From contig NW_027476787.1 in NCBI RefSeq assembly GCF_051020955.1, positions 1 to 64,000 on the forward strand: a stretch of DNA of 64,000 nt. The letters run 5' to 3'. The notes under the pieces were generated by a model, which was not told the DNA's origin, did no database searches, and worked only from the letters and a program-made list of their open reading frames with translations. Made by a program: the position numbers and the translations under genes. The DNA is from Megalopta genalis. Its lineage: Eukaryota; Arthropoda; Insecta; Hymenoptera; Halictidae. Positions 62,401-64,000 of the stretch are shown here, in pieces. Numbering within the stretch: position 1 is the stretch's first letter; the number at the start of each line of letters is the position of its first letter.

Positions 62401-62602
62401 GTTACCTGGAGAGTCCGAGGGGCCACCAACACCACCATCACCACCCACTCCGAGCGAGTTTACGGGGCAGCCGCCCCAACCATCGCCACCATCTCGGGGT
62501 CCGGCGGTGCCGCCCCCCATAGTAGTACCACCAGGTGCGGGTTTACGCACCACACGGTCCGGAAGAAGAGTGCGTTTCCCGGACCGATTGCAAGTTTCGT
62601 GA
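59366..62602 (+). CDS. pol: Pol of the CsRn1-type element (PR-RT-RNase H-IN)
   Basis: About 1,078 residues counted from the first codon after the frameshift; the frame is open further upstream (ATG 59129), but only as overlap with Gag. Protease: LIDTGADLCVFP, Asp33. RT: CGDYRALN, DLARAYNQIPV, FGLFEFPCMSFGL and the catalytic YIDD at 335-338. RNase H: LFCDASDFAAGAALQQ, REMLAIYSAIKHFR, YTDHKPL. Integrase zinc finger: His678, His682, Cys712, Cys715. Integrase core: Asp744 (HIDIV), Asp802 (TTDQG) and Glu838 (MVERFHR), with the exact D-35-E spacing. The C-terminus is very Pro-rich. All catalytic residues are present, so the enzyme set for copying and integrating the element looks intact. It is made as Gag-Pol by -1 frameshifting. 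It lies antisense to the BEL Pol it interrupts. Confidence 0.95.
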   Translation, partial: RDGQSLMTASDHCPPSRRLFVTDRVTRTQFLIDTGADLCVFPRSKTRGFRERASYVLYAANGSEIATYGTVTLSLNFGLRRVFVWRFVVADVSKPIIGVDFLAHYELLVDVGKCKLLDQVTSMTVPGRSVRECGPSAPSVKTIFGDSKFHELLQRFPNITRPVGTPVQVQHETVHYIRITPGPPVACRPRRLAPDRLRHARQEFETMMRLGIARPSESAWSSPLHMVPKKEQDAWRPCGDYRALNARTVPDRYPVKHIEDFSHALHGKTVFSTIDLARAYNQIPVATEDVAKTAITTPFGLFEFPCMSFGLRNAAQTFQRFIDEVLRGLDFVYAYIDDILVASSTEEEHLRHLEEVFSRLDKYGVTVNGAKCIFGQAQVKFLGFTVSSKGTSPLESKVEAITNYPQPTTAKRLRQFLGMLNFYRRFMPRAAQVQAPLNNLLHDGIKGNAKLAWTKEATAAFAEAKDSLRQAALLSHPRDDAPLALFCDASDFAAGAALQQRVGKDWQPVAFFSRKLSAAERNYGAYDREMLAIYSAIKHFRHMVEGRSFTIYTDHKPLTFAFQQKPEKCSPRQFRYLDFIGQFTTDIRHIAGKDNVVADALSRLEEVVESFSYTDLAESQQRDAELQAYMSGKIKNNLRLKRIRPPDSNTEVICDVSTGIARPFVTGQFRRAAFDSMHRLAHPGVKATVRLVTERYVWPSVKADCRSWARGCVPCQRAKINKHVFAPPGSFDAPTGRFEHVHIDIVVLPVSEGFRYCLTCVDRFTRWPEAFPIRDQEASTVARAFYEGWISRFGTPLRVTTDQGRQFESRLFQALSQLTGAAHWRTTAYHPAANGMVERFHRQFKAAIRCQQNVSWTKVLPTILLGIRAAWREDLQSTAAELVYGETLRLPGEFLVPQRAESLPLPGDFVAGLRKHFATLAPTPGSNHSTKRVFVFKDLATAEHVFVRNDAVRGILQPPYDGPYRVLERGDRTYSLSIRDKAVTVTIDRLKPAYLLATDPAPPTIPEATQPALPGESEGPPTPPSPPTPSEFTGQPPQPSPPSRGPAVPPPIVVPPGAGLRTTRSGRRVRFPDRLQVS

Positions 62603-62617
62603 TCGAGTCAATCACTG

Positions 62618-62629
62618 GCGGGGGGGTGA
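62618..62629 (+). other. Polypurine tract of the CsRn1-type element
   Basis: GGCGGGGGGGTGA, around 62617-62629, directly precedes the 3' LTR start TGTGGCGG at 62630. It lies just downstream of the Pol stop at 62602. Confidence 0.8.
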
Positions 62630-62987
62630 TGTGGCGGCGACAAGCCGGCGCCACGTCTCCGCCATGTGTTTAGTTTTAAGGCGTAAGAATGTTTGGACGA
62701 ATGGGCCGGGCTGCATGCTGTGCGTTAGCGTCGAGCGAATGTCTAGACGATTGGTTTGAGTGTCGCGTAGAATGAATGCGTCTAGCCAGGACAGAGTGAA
62801 AGCGAACCGTGAGAATGAGAAAGAATGATCTGGATGGGATGCATCGGTGAGCGAATGGTTAGTTCAGTAAGAACCCTCGTCGGGAACGGTACGCGAGCGT
62901 CGCGAGTTTAGTTCCGATTGTAAATAAAGATAGTCTAATTGTAACCGGGTTCAATTCTCTCTTCCCGTCGCCGATCCCACCTCCTCA
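62630..62987 (+). repeat. 3' LTR of the CsRn1-type element (358 bp)
   Basis: Same length and termini as the 5' LTR at a constant offset of 4,567 bp, with two substitutions. The poly(A) signal AATAAA is at 62923-62928. It is followed directly by GGAG (62988-62991), the right copy of the target-site duplication. Confidence 0.95.
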
Positions 62988-64000
62988 GGAGATTTGACCG
63001 CTCCCTCCCACAATCCACCAAAGTGTGGATAATCGCCATTCGATGGATTCCTGTCTTAGTGCGTTTGCAATTTTTTCGTTGTGTTGTTTGTCCTTAATTA
63101 AGATATTTAGCTCAACTAGCTCATTCCGCGCCCCAATGAAGTTTGTACCGTTATCGGATATGATACAATGACATCGTCCCCGTCGGGCAATAAAACGCCG
63201 GAAACAGTTTATGAAAGCGTCGGTACTCAAGTCGGTAGCTAATTCTAAATGTACGGCCTTCGTAACGAAACATACAAAAATGCATAGGTATGCCTTGACT
63301 GTTACCTTGCTTCTCGTTCTTTCCTTTGTAAAAAATGGGCCTGCGTAATCGACTCCACAGGTAAAAAAACGTCGCACTGGGGTGACTCTCGACGCAGGTA
63401 ATTGACCCATCTGATAGGTTTGACTCAATGGGTTTGTTTTAAAGCACCGTACACATTTCCGTATGTTTCGTTTTACATTATGTTTTGCTGAGACTAAACA
63501 ATACCTTGTTTGTAATGACGTTAAAACAGCCTGACATCCCGCATGCATTAACCTGTGATGTTCGCATTTGATTATTAAATCCGTTAGCGGATGCTTTGGT
63601 GGCAATATGATCGGATGTTTTTGATCGTAGTCTATGGGTGCGTTGGATAGTCTTCCGCCCACCCTGAGTAGTCCGCCATTGTCCAGAAATACATTTAGGG
63701 ACCGTAGCGCACTGGAATTTGGAAGTGCTTGTTGTGTTTGTACTAATCTGATCTCTGTCGAAAATGCCTCCCTTTGCGCAAGTAATTCCAAACGTGTTCT
63801 CGCTGCATTGATTTCTATTGTTGTCAATGAACCCGTTATTAGCGAACCTGATGCGTCACCTTCTAATTTTTTAACTCGATTTCTCATAAATTTGGCAAAT
63901 CTGAGACAGTATGCTATGCTTCTGAGTAATCGCGTATAGGTTGAAAATATCCTGACAATGCTACTCTCTGCAGTCGATATAGTCAACATAACCGGTTTCC
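62988..64000 (-). pseudogene. pol: BEL/Pao Pol, pre-integrase and integrase region, frameshifted and interrupted
   Basis: The frame is open from the right edge (K-P-V before the Met at 63989) to about 63040. Family segments include LLRSIAYCLRFAKF and LLRVGGRLSNA, then IILPPKHPLTDLII and the H2C2 zinc finger (HHRLMHAG, then CVRCFK). The integrase core follows with GVDYAGPF (first Asp), KAVHLELATDLS and ISDNGTNFIGA (second Asp). After SIEWR the expected segment is about 14 bases too short. The following HFGGLWEGAV, which includes the position of the catalytic Glu, is therefore in another frame (its His codon at 63025-63023 is one base out of phase). The Gypsy element begins a few codons later at 62987. 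The product cannot be functional. Confidence 0.88.

Larger units (their letters stand above)
58063..62987 (+). mobile_element. Complete CsRn1-clade Ty3/Gypsy retrotransposon nested in BEL
   Basis: The element is 4,925 bp and has every expected part. These are two 358-bp LTRs (two mismatches between them), a tRNA-Trp primer-binding site, Gag with the unusual C-H-C-C motif, a -1 frameshift signal, Pol in the order protease-RT-RNase H-integrase, and a polypurine tract. It is flanked by the GGAG duplication. The tRNA-Trp primer together with the CHCC Gag motif is the hallmark of the CsRn1 clade. No inactivating change was seen in the catalytic motifs. With 99.4 % LTR identity the insertion is recent and the copy may be competent. 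Confidence 0.93.
56730..64000 (-). mobile_element. BEL/Pao LTR retrotransposon, degraded, cut by window edge
   Basis: On the minus strand, Pol enters at 64000 with the region before integrase. It continues with the integrase zinc finger and core, is interrupted at 62988-58063 by a nested Gypsy element, and resumes with the DUF5641-type C-terminus to 57515. A polypurine tract and a 632-bp LTR (57361-56730) follow. The LTR begins TGTTCC and ends CAACA on the minus strand. Satellite adjoins the outer LTR end, so the element sits in satellite DNA. Gag, protease, RT and the 5' LTR lie beyond the right edge. Confidence 0.88.

Overview
The window looks like repeat-rich heterochromatin from an arthropod genome, most likely an insect. 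No host single-copy gene, tRNA, rRNA or bacterial-type operon was recognised. The identification rests on the mobile elements. There are two Ty3/Gypsy elements of errantivirus-like organisation, one with a captured envelope gene. There is also a CsRn1-clade Gypsy element primed by tRNA-Trp, and a BEL/Pao element with a DUF5641-type Pol C-terminus. That mix is common in insects. Ants and other Hymenoptera are plausible, but the sequence alone does not prove it.

Layout. (1) 1-2570, minus strand: the 5' part of a Gypsy element (LTR starting TGTTACGT at 2570, Gag, start of Pol with protease), running off the left edge. (2) 2572-8431, plus strand: the 3' part of a second Gypsy element (end of RT, RNase H, integrase, an in-frame chuvirus-like envelope gene, polypurine tract, 1.6-kb 3' LTR). 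It is cut at its 5' side exactly where the first element's LTR begins, so element 1 probably inserted into it. (3) 8432-56729: about 48.3 kb (75 % of the window) of uninterrupted satellite DNA built from a 30-bp monomer. Two satellite families alternate (A1, B1, A2, B2). Family B is organised as 150-bp five-monomer higher-order repeats. Family A mixes 30-mers with a 43-bp monomer in roughly 163-bp and 103-bp higher-order units. On top of this lie multi-kilobase duplications, including a 5,542-bp near-perfect tandem unit. (4) 56730-64000, minus strand: a BEL/Pao element (3' LTR and Pol), running off the right edge. (5) 58063-62987, plus strand: a complete, young CsRn1-type Gypsy element nested in the BEL integrase gene. 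It has 358-bp LTRs differing at 2 positions, a GGAG target-site duplication, a tRNA-Trp primer-binding site, Gag, a G GGA AAC frameshift site with a downstream stem-loop, and an intact Pol.

How it fits together. Both ends of the satellite block abut LTR termini directly. The simplest history is that the flanking retroelements landed in a larger satellite field and were later hit by further elements. Only the CsRn1-type element looks intact enough to be autonomous. The envelope-bearing element carries a Lys in place of the catalytic Glu of its integrase. The BEL Pol has a frameshift, an early stop and the nested insertion. The many long ORFs in the satellite, on both strands, follow from a 30-bp period (a multiple of three) with several stop-free phases. 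They are not annotated as genes.
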